The notes beneath the pieces are model-generated. The model had not been told where the DNA came from and searched no databases. It saw only the letters and a list, made by a program, of their open reading frames with translations. A stretch of DNA of 64,000 bases, from positions 11,466,034-11,530,033 of the forward strand of contig NC_049987.1 in NCBI RefSeq assembly GCF_000003815.2, written 5' to 3'. Source of the DNA: Branchiostoma floridae. Its lineage: Eukaryota; Chordata; Leptocardii; Amphioxiformes; Branchiostomatidae. The number at the start of each line of letters is the position of its first letter. The stretch's first letter is position 1. Of the stretch, positions 12,801 through 24,800 are shown one piece after another. The position numbers were made by a program, and so were the translations under genes.

Positions 12801-15800
12801 CATTTGCTGAGGATACACAAACTTGCTTTCTTTCATGACATCTGCTCTGATATCTGATGTAAGAGTACGAAAAAAACAATAATAATTGCAGTCAATTTGG
12901 ACCTGTATATGCAGGGCTCAAAATTCATTTTTGGGATTAGGTGCACTGGTGCACCCAGCTTAAAAAAATTGGGTGCACCAAAAACCAAAAAATTCACCAC
13001 ATAAATTTAAGTAGAATGTCAGAAAAGGCTAATAATAAAACTTAGTTACAAGCTGTCAAATTCTTAAACAAGTACCATGACAGACATTTTTATTATCTTT
13101 CTAACACTTAGATGTCAAGAATATGATGTATACTAGTATACTTTGATATCTTAACATACATAAGCCTATGAAAATATTTGGGTGCACCCTGTGCACCCAC
13201 AGAAAATAATTGGGTGCACAGCTCTAATTTTGGGTGCACCTGGGTGCACATGCACCCAGTATTTCCAGCCCTGATATATCATATACGATATCACACAGAT
13301 CTCTAATTGTATCACACAAGCTTCCATATGAGTGAAATGGGCCATATCCGCTGCTGTCAAAAGTTTGAACACCAAATCCGGATATTGAAATTCACAGGCT
13401 CTTACAATTTTTTGTTTTAGGACATCAACTTTTCCCCACTTCTGGCCCATGTTGTACTGGAATGTGTGTTTCCACGAATCAGTACGCCTTAACATTTTGT
13501 ACTGTTCTGCATAACTCTCTGTCTCCATAGTACACTGTTATCGTGAGTGATATGGGATACACTGCGTTGCATTTTACGTATCTTACCTGAACTGCCAGGA
13601 TCAAACCAGTCCAATCCTTCTTTCTTCTTGAAGCGTAACCGACTGCGTAAAGCTAGGCCGATCTTGGGTGTGACGCACAGCTGGATGAATGGTGTGTTGC
13701 TGCCGAAGTGGGCCACACTCTGCACAATGTCGTTTTGCTGGAGCTCCACAGTGTGGTCTAACAGAAAACAAACAATCACAGATATTGAATTCAAAAACTA
13801 TTAAATGTGATAAATTTTGTTACAAAATACTGTTTGGGTTTCCAATAGCCTTGACATGAAAGAAACCATGAAGAAACTAATAAAGCTGCTTTTACTTAAA
13901 GATAAGGAGACAGGTAAATGCATGGGAGAACTTGTCAGAATGACATGTAAAAGGTAACACCCAATACTTGAAACCAACTGAAGGTAAAATCCTTACCTAA
14001 CTACATGTAACTAGAAGCATGGCCATGAGAAGAACTAAAGGAAGGGACACCAACAAAGTCGGTTCCCGACAGTTTTTAAGAATCCTGCATCAAGTCAATC
14101 CTACCTTCCACCTTTAAACTGATGCCTTTCTCTATACTGGTGACAACTTCACAGGGCTGAATCAGGCGGGATCCAATCCGAATGGCACGGATATCAAACT
14201 TGGCGGTCTTGTTTCCAGTGATGAAAGCCTTGACTGGTGTCACTTTTGGTGTCACTGGTGTCTCTGGAACTTCCTTGTGTTGAGTTGAGTCCACTTCTGA
14301 TGTGGAGTCCTGTCAACACAGGTGCTCAGTACAAAGCTGTCTGCTGTTCTTTGTATTTACGTTCAACTTGACAAGGTTAGACATCCAGGTAATAAGATAT
14401 ACTGAAACGACTTACGCCAAAGGGCAGTAATACTAGCTATATAGATACAGATACAAATGGAAACTATTTTGTAAACAGTCAGATGTTTCAGACATCTTGT
14501 TAAAACCTGCTGTTCAACAAGATCTCCTCAGTGCCACTGACAAAAGATAGTGGATGCTAACTGAAATGTCTGTTTCCAAAATCATATCCAGTTGCTTGAA
14601 CAACTTCTATTTTGCATGCTCTTCATATTTTGCAGGTAAAGAAAAGCACCATAATAGATCTTCCATAGTAGCCACATCTTTATATGGTACATGACATTTC
14701 GTAGTGATTGTAACATCCCTTTAAAGTGAAACTGTCGAACACAGATGATTTTATCCATAATGGCTGCCCACAGCCCCCAGTGCTTACCTGTAGAGTCCCA
14801 TGTCCAGTGTCAGGTTCAGGTACGGGGGTGCTGGGACGGGAGCTGGGCTGAGATGCTGGGCTGGGCTCCGGTTGGACAGCAGGTTTGGGTGGCTCATCCT
14901 CATCATCACTGATCAGCACAACTTCCGGAACTACTGGAAGCGGGAAACAAAGTTGGGAATTCTCACAATTGAATTACATTATCTTACCCTCAGAAAAAAA
15001 ACCTTTGATCATGTGAACCCTTGAAATGAAAAAAATAACACCTGCAATTTCTCCCTATTGCCCTTCAATCTGTTTAATCTACAAAAAAAGAAGACTGATG
15101 CCAGAGTGAGGACAAGGCTTTGCAGCCATAATGCAGCAGGGCTCGAAATACTGGGTGCATGTGCACCCAGGTGCACCCAAAATTGGAGCTGTGCACCCAA
15201 TTATTTTCTTAGGTTTATGTATGTAAAGATATCAAAGTATACTTGGTATACATGTACATCATATTCTTGACATCTAAGTGTTAGAAAGTTAATAAAAATG
15301 TCTGTTGTTTAAGAATTTGATAGCTTGTAACTAAGTTTTATCATTAGGTTATTACTTAAAGTGGGCAATTTTTTAAGCTGGGTGCACCAGTGCACCTAAT
15401 CCCAAAAATGAATTTCGAGCCCTGTGCAGCCTCCTTTAGTTTAGAAACATTTTCTACCAAGTATATCTATGCTATTCTTAATAAGTCTGATAAACTACTT
15501 AAAACAATTCAAAACTAAGAATCGCAACACCACACCACACCTTTTTGTGACACTCGTGGTCTCCCTACAGGCCGGCCTGCATTCCTTGTGTTATGCCTTG
15601 TAGTTGGTTGATAAAGTCGTTGTTGAGTCTGTTTAGTATCTGCTGTGATCCTGGACTGGGATACAGTAGCAGTGCTTGTTCCGGGGGAGTAGATGTTTGA
15701 AAACCGGGCCATCTTGTCCTTGTAGAAGCTTGTCGCCGGCATGCCCTTTCTGGAGAGAGGGGCGCGGGCTTTCGGCTTGAGGGGGTCATGGTTTGTGCTC

Positions 15801-18800
15801 ACTTTCTGAAGGGTGTTCTTCCCACAGCTGTTGCAGCGGTCACGTTGGTAGGTGGAGTTTCCACAGTTCTTACACAAGAATGAGATGTTACCTTCGTCCT
15901 CTGCCTTTAAAAAGGACGGGGAAAAGTCAGAAAGTTGTCCTATTAAGAGATACATACAATACCTAAAAACATTCCTAGGTGAAAACAATGTATATGAAGT
16001 ACATGCAAGAGTCAGCAACAGTCCAGAAAAGACAAGATTGGAACCCTTACCTCTTCTTCTTCTTCTCCATCTGCCGAAGAATCTGCCTCCTTCTTTTCTG
16101 TTCCCAACTCTGCTGTTCTGGAAACTGAATGGAACGGATACAGGAAAATCACTAAAATAAAACATGTCCCAAATACAATCATATTTTGTTCATCAATGAC
16201 CAAATCAGGAATTCTACTGGTAAGTACATGTAGCTCTTTAAGGCATTCACAAAAAAACTGGCTACTTGACACTTGAAAATCAGCAGAGTTACATGAAAGG
16301 ACAAGCCAGTCTACTGCAGTACAATGTGTTAGCTTCAATGTTCGGACAGAAGTCACGTCGGTCCTACCTTGCTGAGTGCCCTGACTGGCCTCACCATTTA
16401 GTTGTGTAGTACTGGTTACTGTGCTACTACTGCAAGACAAACAAACAAAAGTCAATAAGCAAAAATCAACAGACCTTCATTAAACAGTGTGTCTTGACGA
16501 GATATCTCCAACACTTAAATATCTACACAATACAAACAGCCCAATACATGACCAACCTTATCACAGTTTTCCTCTCTACTTCTGCATGTTTCCAGGCACC
16601 CAGGCGACACGGAGGGCTGAGAACATTCCTCATCTTATCAGCTGCTGCCTTCTGCTTCATCTGCCGTAAGAACTCTTCCTGGAATCCCAGTCCTCCTTTC
16701 TGGTTTGAGCTAGATGAACTTCCTGATGTTTGATCAGCATCACAACGATCGCCCAAGTCGACACAAGCACTTCTGAAATCATAGTAGACACCACTGAGTT
16801 CAGCAAAAGACTTCATGCACAACAATGTCTACAGAATCAACTTCCCATTCAGTACCTCTATGAAAGGATGGTATTGTTTTAGTGTGCGTCTTTCTGTCTG
16901 TCTGTGTGTTTGTGCTTCTGGACATTTGTGGTCAGCAGCTTAGCCTTAAGAAGATCTAGATGGATTGTGATGATATTTGGCACGTGGGCAGGTCTAGGAA
17001 AGGAGAAGATTAACACCTATCATGGGCCTATAATTAATAGCAGCTGACTTTGGCAGTAAAGCAGAAGATGTAAATTTTCTATATTTATCCTGGACATGAC
17101 AGGTTTTGATTTTATGTTGGCAAATAACATTTTATTGTCAGGAAATAGTGGTGTAGGTTTGGGACTCCTAGCAGGTTGTTAAAGATACTTGAAACTACTT
17201 GATGAGGTTGGCTCTTGCATCGTGCTGATTTATAGGTGGCCAACAAGTCATACTTACGACAGCATGTTCATGCCCATAGCATTCCCTTTCAGTGCTGATG
17301 GTGGCCTTCCCCTCCCTCGTCGCACTTGACCCCCTCTAGCAGCCGCTTGCCCCTTGTTCAACATGCCTCTTCCCCCTCCCTGCAGCCCCCCTGTGCTGAT
17401 AGCTTCCCCTCCAGTCAAATGACCTGTTGAACAAGAACAACATTTCAGATATGGATGGAGTCTTTTTGGGCCTTCTTTGATATCTGCCCTAAAGATCAAT
17501 GCTGTACAAATAGTTGGCCTGGTATATGACTTTATGTGTGTACAAAGGAAAACATGAACACAAAAACTGCAAGCAAAATCTTAGCAGCACATTTACAACA
17601 CATAAGTAAAGAAATCTCCCCAAATCATATCAATCAGAACTGATATGCCTATGATCCTGCTTGGAGAGTTACCTTTGACAAAAAGAGTAATGTCTCACCT
17701 TTCTCATGTTGCAGCTTTATTTGCACACTGGGGCTGACGCTAGTGTCCGAGCCTGAACTGTTCCCTGTATCACTCACAGTAACAACAGTTGAGGTACCAC
17801 TACTACCTGCAACATCAGTGCTGTAATCCTCTGTATTCACACTAGTAGTACTACTACTGTTCCTGTTCACTCCATGTTTCACTGCATTCGAAGACGCATG
17901 TACAGTACTAGAAACCTGATGGCCATCCACCACAATCCTTGGTTTCATAGCAACAGTTTGGAATGCAGGGAGATGTACAGATAGTTTCTGGCTGTTCTGG
18001 GGTGTATGGTTCCCTCTGTTGAAACAGTTAGAGTCTGAATTCATATGCTTCACACGTGCTTGTTGATCGTCTCTGTAGGAATTAAAGGTGTTTTTGCCTG
18101 TCATTAGTTTCACATTGATTCTGGGGCTGTTTTGAGTCCTGGGGGTGTACTGGGTATTGCAGGGAGGATACTGAGCCTTAGACAGAGGGGAGGAGTAATG
18201 CTGAACCTTGTCTGGCAACACTGGGGAAGCTTCAACAACTTCAGAATCTGTCGTTTTCCTGGGAATTTTGTAATCCTTTGTGAAACTTCCCTTGAATTCC
18301 TGGAAGGTAGGGAAAAACATCATAGCACATAAATATCAAGTAACAACAAAAAACATCAGTAGCAATGCATCTATTGTTATCTGTATGAACTGCCCTGGCC
18401 ATCCAACACCTGCAACATTATTATACTTTTGATAGTGTTAACAACAATTTCAAATTGCATTGAGCACACTAGACGGATACAATACAATGCAAACCTTTTA
18501 TTGAAGATAATAATGTGGATGCACAGTTTTGCTTTTTACTAATTTTAGATATTATTAATGCTGTCTGTGTTGATTTAATTTGATTTACTTGGCCGTACAA
18601 AAATATTACATGTAGCCATACAGCCAAGGCTACCCAACTATCCAGTACAATCATGAAGGGCATTCCCTGGTAGCTGCACAATAAACAATAAATAAGAAAA
18701 GCGGTTACAATGCACATATGTAAACACACGATCACAGTATTGCATTGTTGCAATTTAGATAGAACTAGAAAGGTAATATTTGCAAGCAAATACAGAATGT

Positions 18801-21800
18801 TACCTTCGCATGTTGTAGTCTAACACTGGCAACTGTTTTGTTCATTCTTATTTGAACACATTTCTAAATGTAGTGACCCGAGCCTCTCTAGATCTGACAT
18901 TTGCTACATTATGTAACCGAACACCACATGGTGCCTGCTACTTTACTGGTTACCATGGTGACAGCCGTCTGGTCCAGGTCGTTGACCTTATTTGTGTGGA
19001 GAAGAAGAAGAAGAAGAAACAAAGCAAAAACAGATATGTTCCCTTCTGTGAAGGTAACATAATAAAAATAAATTTTGCAGACAGACTATTGTTTTGGTCC
19101 AGCCTTACCAATGGACGTTTGGTGACTTTGTGCCCTGTGACCTCAGCTGGTGTCTCCTCAACTAAAACAACATCATCCTCTTCTGTGTCCTCAGTACTGT
19201 AAAATAGAAAAATGAATCGTTAATTTTTTTTACATACATTGAATGTATCATTAGCTATATGTAATATAAAAAGTGCAGAGAAACATTTGTGATTTTATTT
19301 CACTTCAGTTTTTTTCTAAAACTCTTATTTCTTTGACACCTTATTTCATACATGCATATTATTAACTTGTACAATTGAAACCTTCAAACTTTCGAGTCAT
19401 GACATTTTCATCATTAAGTCCCCCACCTTGAGGCTTTTTCTTCGGAACATTGCAAAGATACTTACGGGTCTCCAGGATAATCAGAGTCATCTGAAGTATC
19501 AATGATGTTTCCAAAGCCAAAAAGGTCACTATAGCCCTGGTCTTCTCTCTCTGCGCTTGTGTCCAGAGCTGGGGAGGGAGCAAGATTTGCAAGTGTCAGC
19601 TTTCACGCATTGAATTTCGTCCTGTTTTACATACTGTAATGGAAATTTTTATTCTTATGATGCATGACTTATCATTTCATGCTTAAAAATTACAAATAAC
19701 TTGATTACAAATAACAAACAAAGTTATACATTTGCATTTGCATTTAGTACAAGTGTAGCAGACATTACTTTAAGCCCATTGCCTTTAGTTAGTGAATCGC
19801 CCCTGGGTGGAGCTTCCCCCATCTTTAACGGAACTCCCCCTGATCGTTACATAAAGTTTCTTCCTTGTATGACGTCACACATGTAAATGAGTCAGCGTGT
19901 CTCCGCCCTCAATCCAAACTCCTGTCCAATCATCACACATTCTGTTTGGCTTCCTCCTAAATTAGATGCTAGCTTGGAGCTAAAAAGTAGGGTTCCTCGC
20001 TGTCTTCTCTCTCTTCTGATTCGACTCCTTCCTGAAGAACTTCTCCAGACGGTTGGCTCCGTCGGATCGCCCGCCTGCGGGCGGGCGATCGGGCGGCACT
20101 GAGAGCTCCTCCGAGGCGGCTTGCACATTTGACTCATCCGTTAAAATGACTAGTGTACTTCGCGTTTGCTGTCTATCTCAGACAGCGTCGGTTCATCTCT
20201 TCCAAGCTACTGACCACTTCGGTAAGAGTTGCCGGTTCTATCTCTGACGAGCGCTGTTGTAACTAAATTCGCTTTGTTTTGGCTAGAACTTGACTAAATT
20301 CGCTTTGTTTTGGGAGGGTCCCCTTTCGTTAGAGATTCCAGGTTTAAGATTGACAATGTGTATTGTGTTTGTGCCATGCCTTGATGCTCAGTTGTATTCC
20401 GTCGTGCCTTTGATGTTGAACAATGTTACACATCGTACGGAGTTCCGAATAAAGAGAATGTAAACTTGGAAATCCACCTTGTTTTAGCCTTGATGTTACG
20501 GTGAGAGTTGAGAAAGTGTTTGCGTCAAATCCTACCCTAGGTTAGACTTGTAGACCGCTCCAGTACAAGAGCGAGGAGAGTGAGACTCCTAAAAGTCCGT
20601 ATACCACCAGGACTGAGAGATATAGTAAAGTCTATTTGCCACAATGGTCCCCACACCGGCGGACTGGATCCCATTCCGTCCTTGTTCTGACTCCGTACGG
20701 TTGCAGCCCGGCCAATGCCATGTGCGTTTACTTTTCCGTCCAAATTTCGGCTTTTCGCTGTTAAATCTTTTCTTGTTGTATCTTGACAATGTTTTCTATA
20801 CGGTAATGAACCCCGTCTCTGTGTATTTTTAAATTTGTACGGTCGAATTTTCACTTAAGCTCACGTAACGTGGTGGCTTAGCCTGTCCATCGGGGTCACG
20901 CTCCCCTCCTCCCCGCCGGGGACACGTTGGTCAGCCCGGTCACTGTCCTGGGCCCCTTTCTTTCTCGACCAAATTTCGCCTTTTCGTCCTTTTAACCGTT
21001 CTTCCGCTCCCTGAAAATGATTTCTACCAAGATAATGAACCCCGTTACTGGGTTTCAACAAATTCGTACGGTGAAATCTTCACTTTATCTTACTTACCGT
21101 GATCGCCTATCTTGTCCGTCGGGGAGACCTGGACCCGTTCCGCCGGGGGCCCCTCCGTCCGCCGGGCCCCGCCCTGCCCCGAGCCCCGGCACGGTTAACA
21201 GTTGTGTCTTTTTATCCCATTGTCCCCTACTAGTACTTGAAAGTGGGCTTTTCTATGTGATACAAGTCTCTTACATTTTCATACGTTGTACCCGCAAGTT
21301 TTGTTTTTCTCGTCACTTTCCAACGTGGTCGTTGTTTTTTTGGTGTGACCTAGTTCCGCCAGGTTCTACTGTGTTTTTCCTATATTGCTGTTCCCTATTT
21401 CTGTTTCTTATTTTCGAAATTGAACCCCCATCCGGCCCGTTTTTGTTGTACTTTTGTGAAGGGGAAAGATTTACGTGCGTGCGAAAGGCTTGCCGAACTC
21501 TCAGTTTCTGTGTATTACACAGAAGTTGCCCTCACCCTTTCCGTGTAGCTGGCTAAACTCTCAGGTTCTTCAGTGTCGTTATACCATAGTTTGGTTTTTA
21601 GCAGAGCTTAAACTCATCCTTTTCTTGTGTTCCTTGATTGTTACTGTGTGAGTCTGCCCTGTGGTTCTGTGTTTTAATCTCTGTGCCTTTCTTGCGTTTG
21701 GCTCTCTAGACTGAGAAAACTAGTACTTGTGTGCCCATTTATTTTCGTCGGTCAAATTTTTCCTGGTTTAGTTAACTGTTTATTTTCGAGCGTTCTTGAA

Positions 21801-24800
21801 ACATCATAGTGTTGTGTTTTTCGAGTTTCTGTGTGTGTTTGATTTCGAGCGGGTTTGACCGTATAAAAGTTGTGTTTTCCGGTATGTTGAGAACGTTGTC
21901 CTGATTTTGAGAACCTCCCTAAGTTTCAGTTACTCATGAATAAAGACCCTACTTTTTCTCGCACGTTTTGTTTCAAAAGAGAGCCTTCGTTTTGTTTGTG
22001 TTGTAATTTTGTGCGTTTAGTACACTAGTCTGTGAGAAAATTCACTCCCCGTTTCCTCTCGTGGGACGGGACTTACTCTCTTCTTTTGACTGTTGTTGTT
22101 CGAACTTGGGTTTTGGGGAAGGTTGGAAGGTTGACCCACGTCGTCCCGCACACAACGTATATTTTCCGTTCCATCACTGCAACTGTGTTCTTCACCCCGT
22201 GCATTTTGTTGGCTGTGAAAATTCGTCTCTCCGATTTCGCTCTTTCGTCCAAATTGTGAATCCTGTGTGAGTGTGTTTTTCAATAATTTTGACTGTGTAA
22301 GATCTAGAGTTTTGGCTTTCGAGTTTTTGTGGTTGTAACGCTGACTTTATTATGCACCCCAGTAAGTTCGGGCTGCGAATTTATCAAAGTTTATTTTCTT
22401 ACCGCAATTTTGTACAAGTTGTTGTTGTTGTTTTTTGCTCGATAGGATTTTTGCAGTATAAGTTAAGTATTTGCGGTTTTATTTTCTAGTTTATTGTTGT
22501 TGTTGTTTCTGATTTAATCTATGTCGGCCTGTAATACTGCCTCGTTTGCCCAGTTTTCTTGGTCAAAATTGTTTGCTGTGTTTTCGTGCTAACTCATGTA
22601 TGGCAAATTGGCGTATTAATGTTAGACACCTGCTCGGACCTCTCCGCGCACATTCTCACGTTTTTGTAATCCCTTGGCGGTGTGCTTGTGTGGGTACCGA
22701 TAATTGTGTTGTTCCACTTGTCATCAAAAGTGCTGAGGAAACCAGAAAGATGCTCTTTCACACGCCTTCCAGAATATCATATGGCCCACACCATCTGGAC
22801 AAGACTCAAACACCTTTTGTTCCTTGGTGGTCGCCCCATCTGTACATCTGACAGTATTAATCCCCGTCCCCTGATCTATGACCACGTCCATCCGGCCCAC
22901 GGACATTAACTTGTAACTTCATCTTCCAGACACCATGAGATTCCAGATGTAGAAAAGTTCTAGAGGGTTCTCAGAAACTCAATCTCTCCGGTGGGGCTGG
23001 CTATTCCAAATCAGACAATAGCAACCCCCTCCCCCACCGTTTTTCAAAGTTGCTTGTTAGTTGTCAGAGTAAATTGTCAATTTTCAATCATTTCTCGTCA
23101 GGTTTGAGTCTAGTTTTGTTGTTTCGTCATTTCCTTTTTATTTTGTACGGTGTATTTGTTTCCGTTGTGATGGAAGCGTATCTGTATGCTACTCTAGTCC
23201 TTCAGGCTAAAGTATCAGCAAATTCGTCCAGTGCGAAGTCCCTTTTACTGTGTGATTTCGTCAAACAGTTTCTTTTAGTCCTTTTAAATTTTTGTAATTT
23301 CTTGGTATCCTAATTTGGTGGTGAGAGCGCCCAGCATATATTTAAGACAGTCTTTCTTTTCAGTAGTGTGGGACTTACCGGGTGTTGTTCTAAGTTATCC
23401 TGCGTGCCCGTTTTGACCGTTCCCAGGCCTGGCTCAAATGCGTGTCAAATTGGAAGATAGCCGTCTCGTCCGGCCTTCCGGCCAGGTCGTCCCTGGACAA
23501 TTGCAATGGCGGACTGTCTGTTTCATCGAAGAGGCCACGTGTTTGTACTAGGCCCATCCCACTCGCCTTGCATATTTTTCCATCCGAAAACCATCCGGCG
23601 TCTCTATGGCAACGGCACGCGAACTCCACGTGGCCGACACGCCGTCCCAACACCCCGCCCCGTCCGTCCGTCAGGGTTGCCTGGCAACGGCCTGGGCCAC
23701 CCCTGTTGGTATTCCCCCAAAATTTTTACTTTGGTTAAGAATAAACAACAGACCGCACAAACCGCCATAGATAGTGTTTTAGGACATAACAAACATCGAA
23801 TTCACAGGTTTGGATCCCGACTCTACACCACCCGGGCGACGCTACCCGACACGGAGCGTGGACGCAGTTCAACCCCCACCGGGGGCACCCATGACCCGGG
23901 ACAAGTTCCCGCTTTTCCATCTCTCCCTGTCGTACAGGTACACGACTGCAGCCGTGAGGTCAACAACACCGGCCAAACGCTGTAGGCACCACCCCCAGCC
24001 ACCCGGCGGTGTCCGCAGAAAGCCCCGAGCCAGCGCGGGCAACATCTCTCCCTGGTCAGTCGGTGACGTCAGCCAGCCCTGAGTCAGCATCCATTCCTGG
24101 GCCCGACATCACGCCGTCGCCTGCTGACACACCGGCGCTTCCTGGTCCAGTCCTGATGTCATCAGATCCTGAGCACCCGGTTGTTCCTGATCCTGCCGTG
24201 ATGTCATCGAATCCTGAGTCCCTGGTTCCTGATTCGTCATCAGTTCCCGAGCCGCCAGTGCCATCTCCGTGCCCTGATCCCGTCGCGTTGACAACCGCTC
24301 GCCGCACACGCACTGCGACCAGTTAGACTCCCTAAGTACTTGTCCGACTTCGTCTTTCCAGCTGACGCGTTCGGCGACGACAGCGATAACGATACCATAA
24401 CTGACTGAGCGTTCGGACATTTGTTATGCCAGTCGAGGGGTTAACAGGTGTGCAACTTCGGACTTAAGTATGTTTGCATCACCTCCATTCCCAACCTGTT
24501 ACGTGCTGTCGCCGTCAAGTTTGACACGCCGGACATTTGTGAGTGTCTTACGTCTCGCGTTGTTGGACCGCAACATTCCGAAGTTCCCCTGTGTAACGGT
24601 ACTGTCATCGAACTTAAGATTGTGCTAACGTACCAATTCATCGGTCATGTCGGACATTTGAACGTGACTCATCTTCGATAATTCGCTTCGGGTCAGTGTC
24701 GGCGCCGGATCCTGTGCGTGACAACGGAGTATCCTGTTCGTCTTCTTCATGCAGCCACGACAACTTTCAAACGGACATTTTGAACTCTTTGCCAAAGACA

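Noticed and set aside
15565-16165. Alternative frame giving a basic coiled coil for SENP exon 8 (acceptor at 16118)
   Set aside because: It puts the following CxxC finger exon out of frame. The acceptor at 16125 keeps the phase and the finger.
16840-17215. Possible LINE-derived segment in SENP6 intron 5
   Set aside because: Strings such as TTTCTGTCTGTCTGTGTGTT and ATTGTGATGATATTTGGCA recall common invertebrate repeats, but I see no frame or terminal structure to define it.
21017-21556. 179-codon frame in the LTR element as a capsid gene
   Set aside because: It spans the leader duplication and a T-rich stretch giving Phe/Leu/Ser-rich text; no capsid motif or conserved block.
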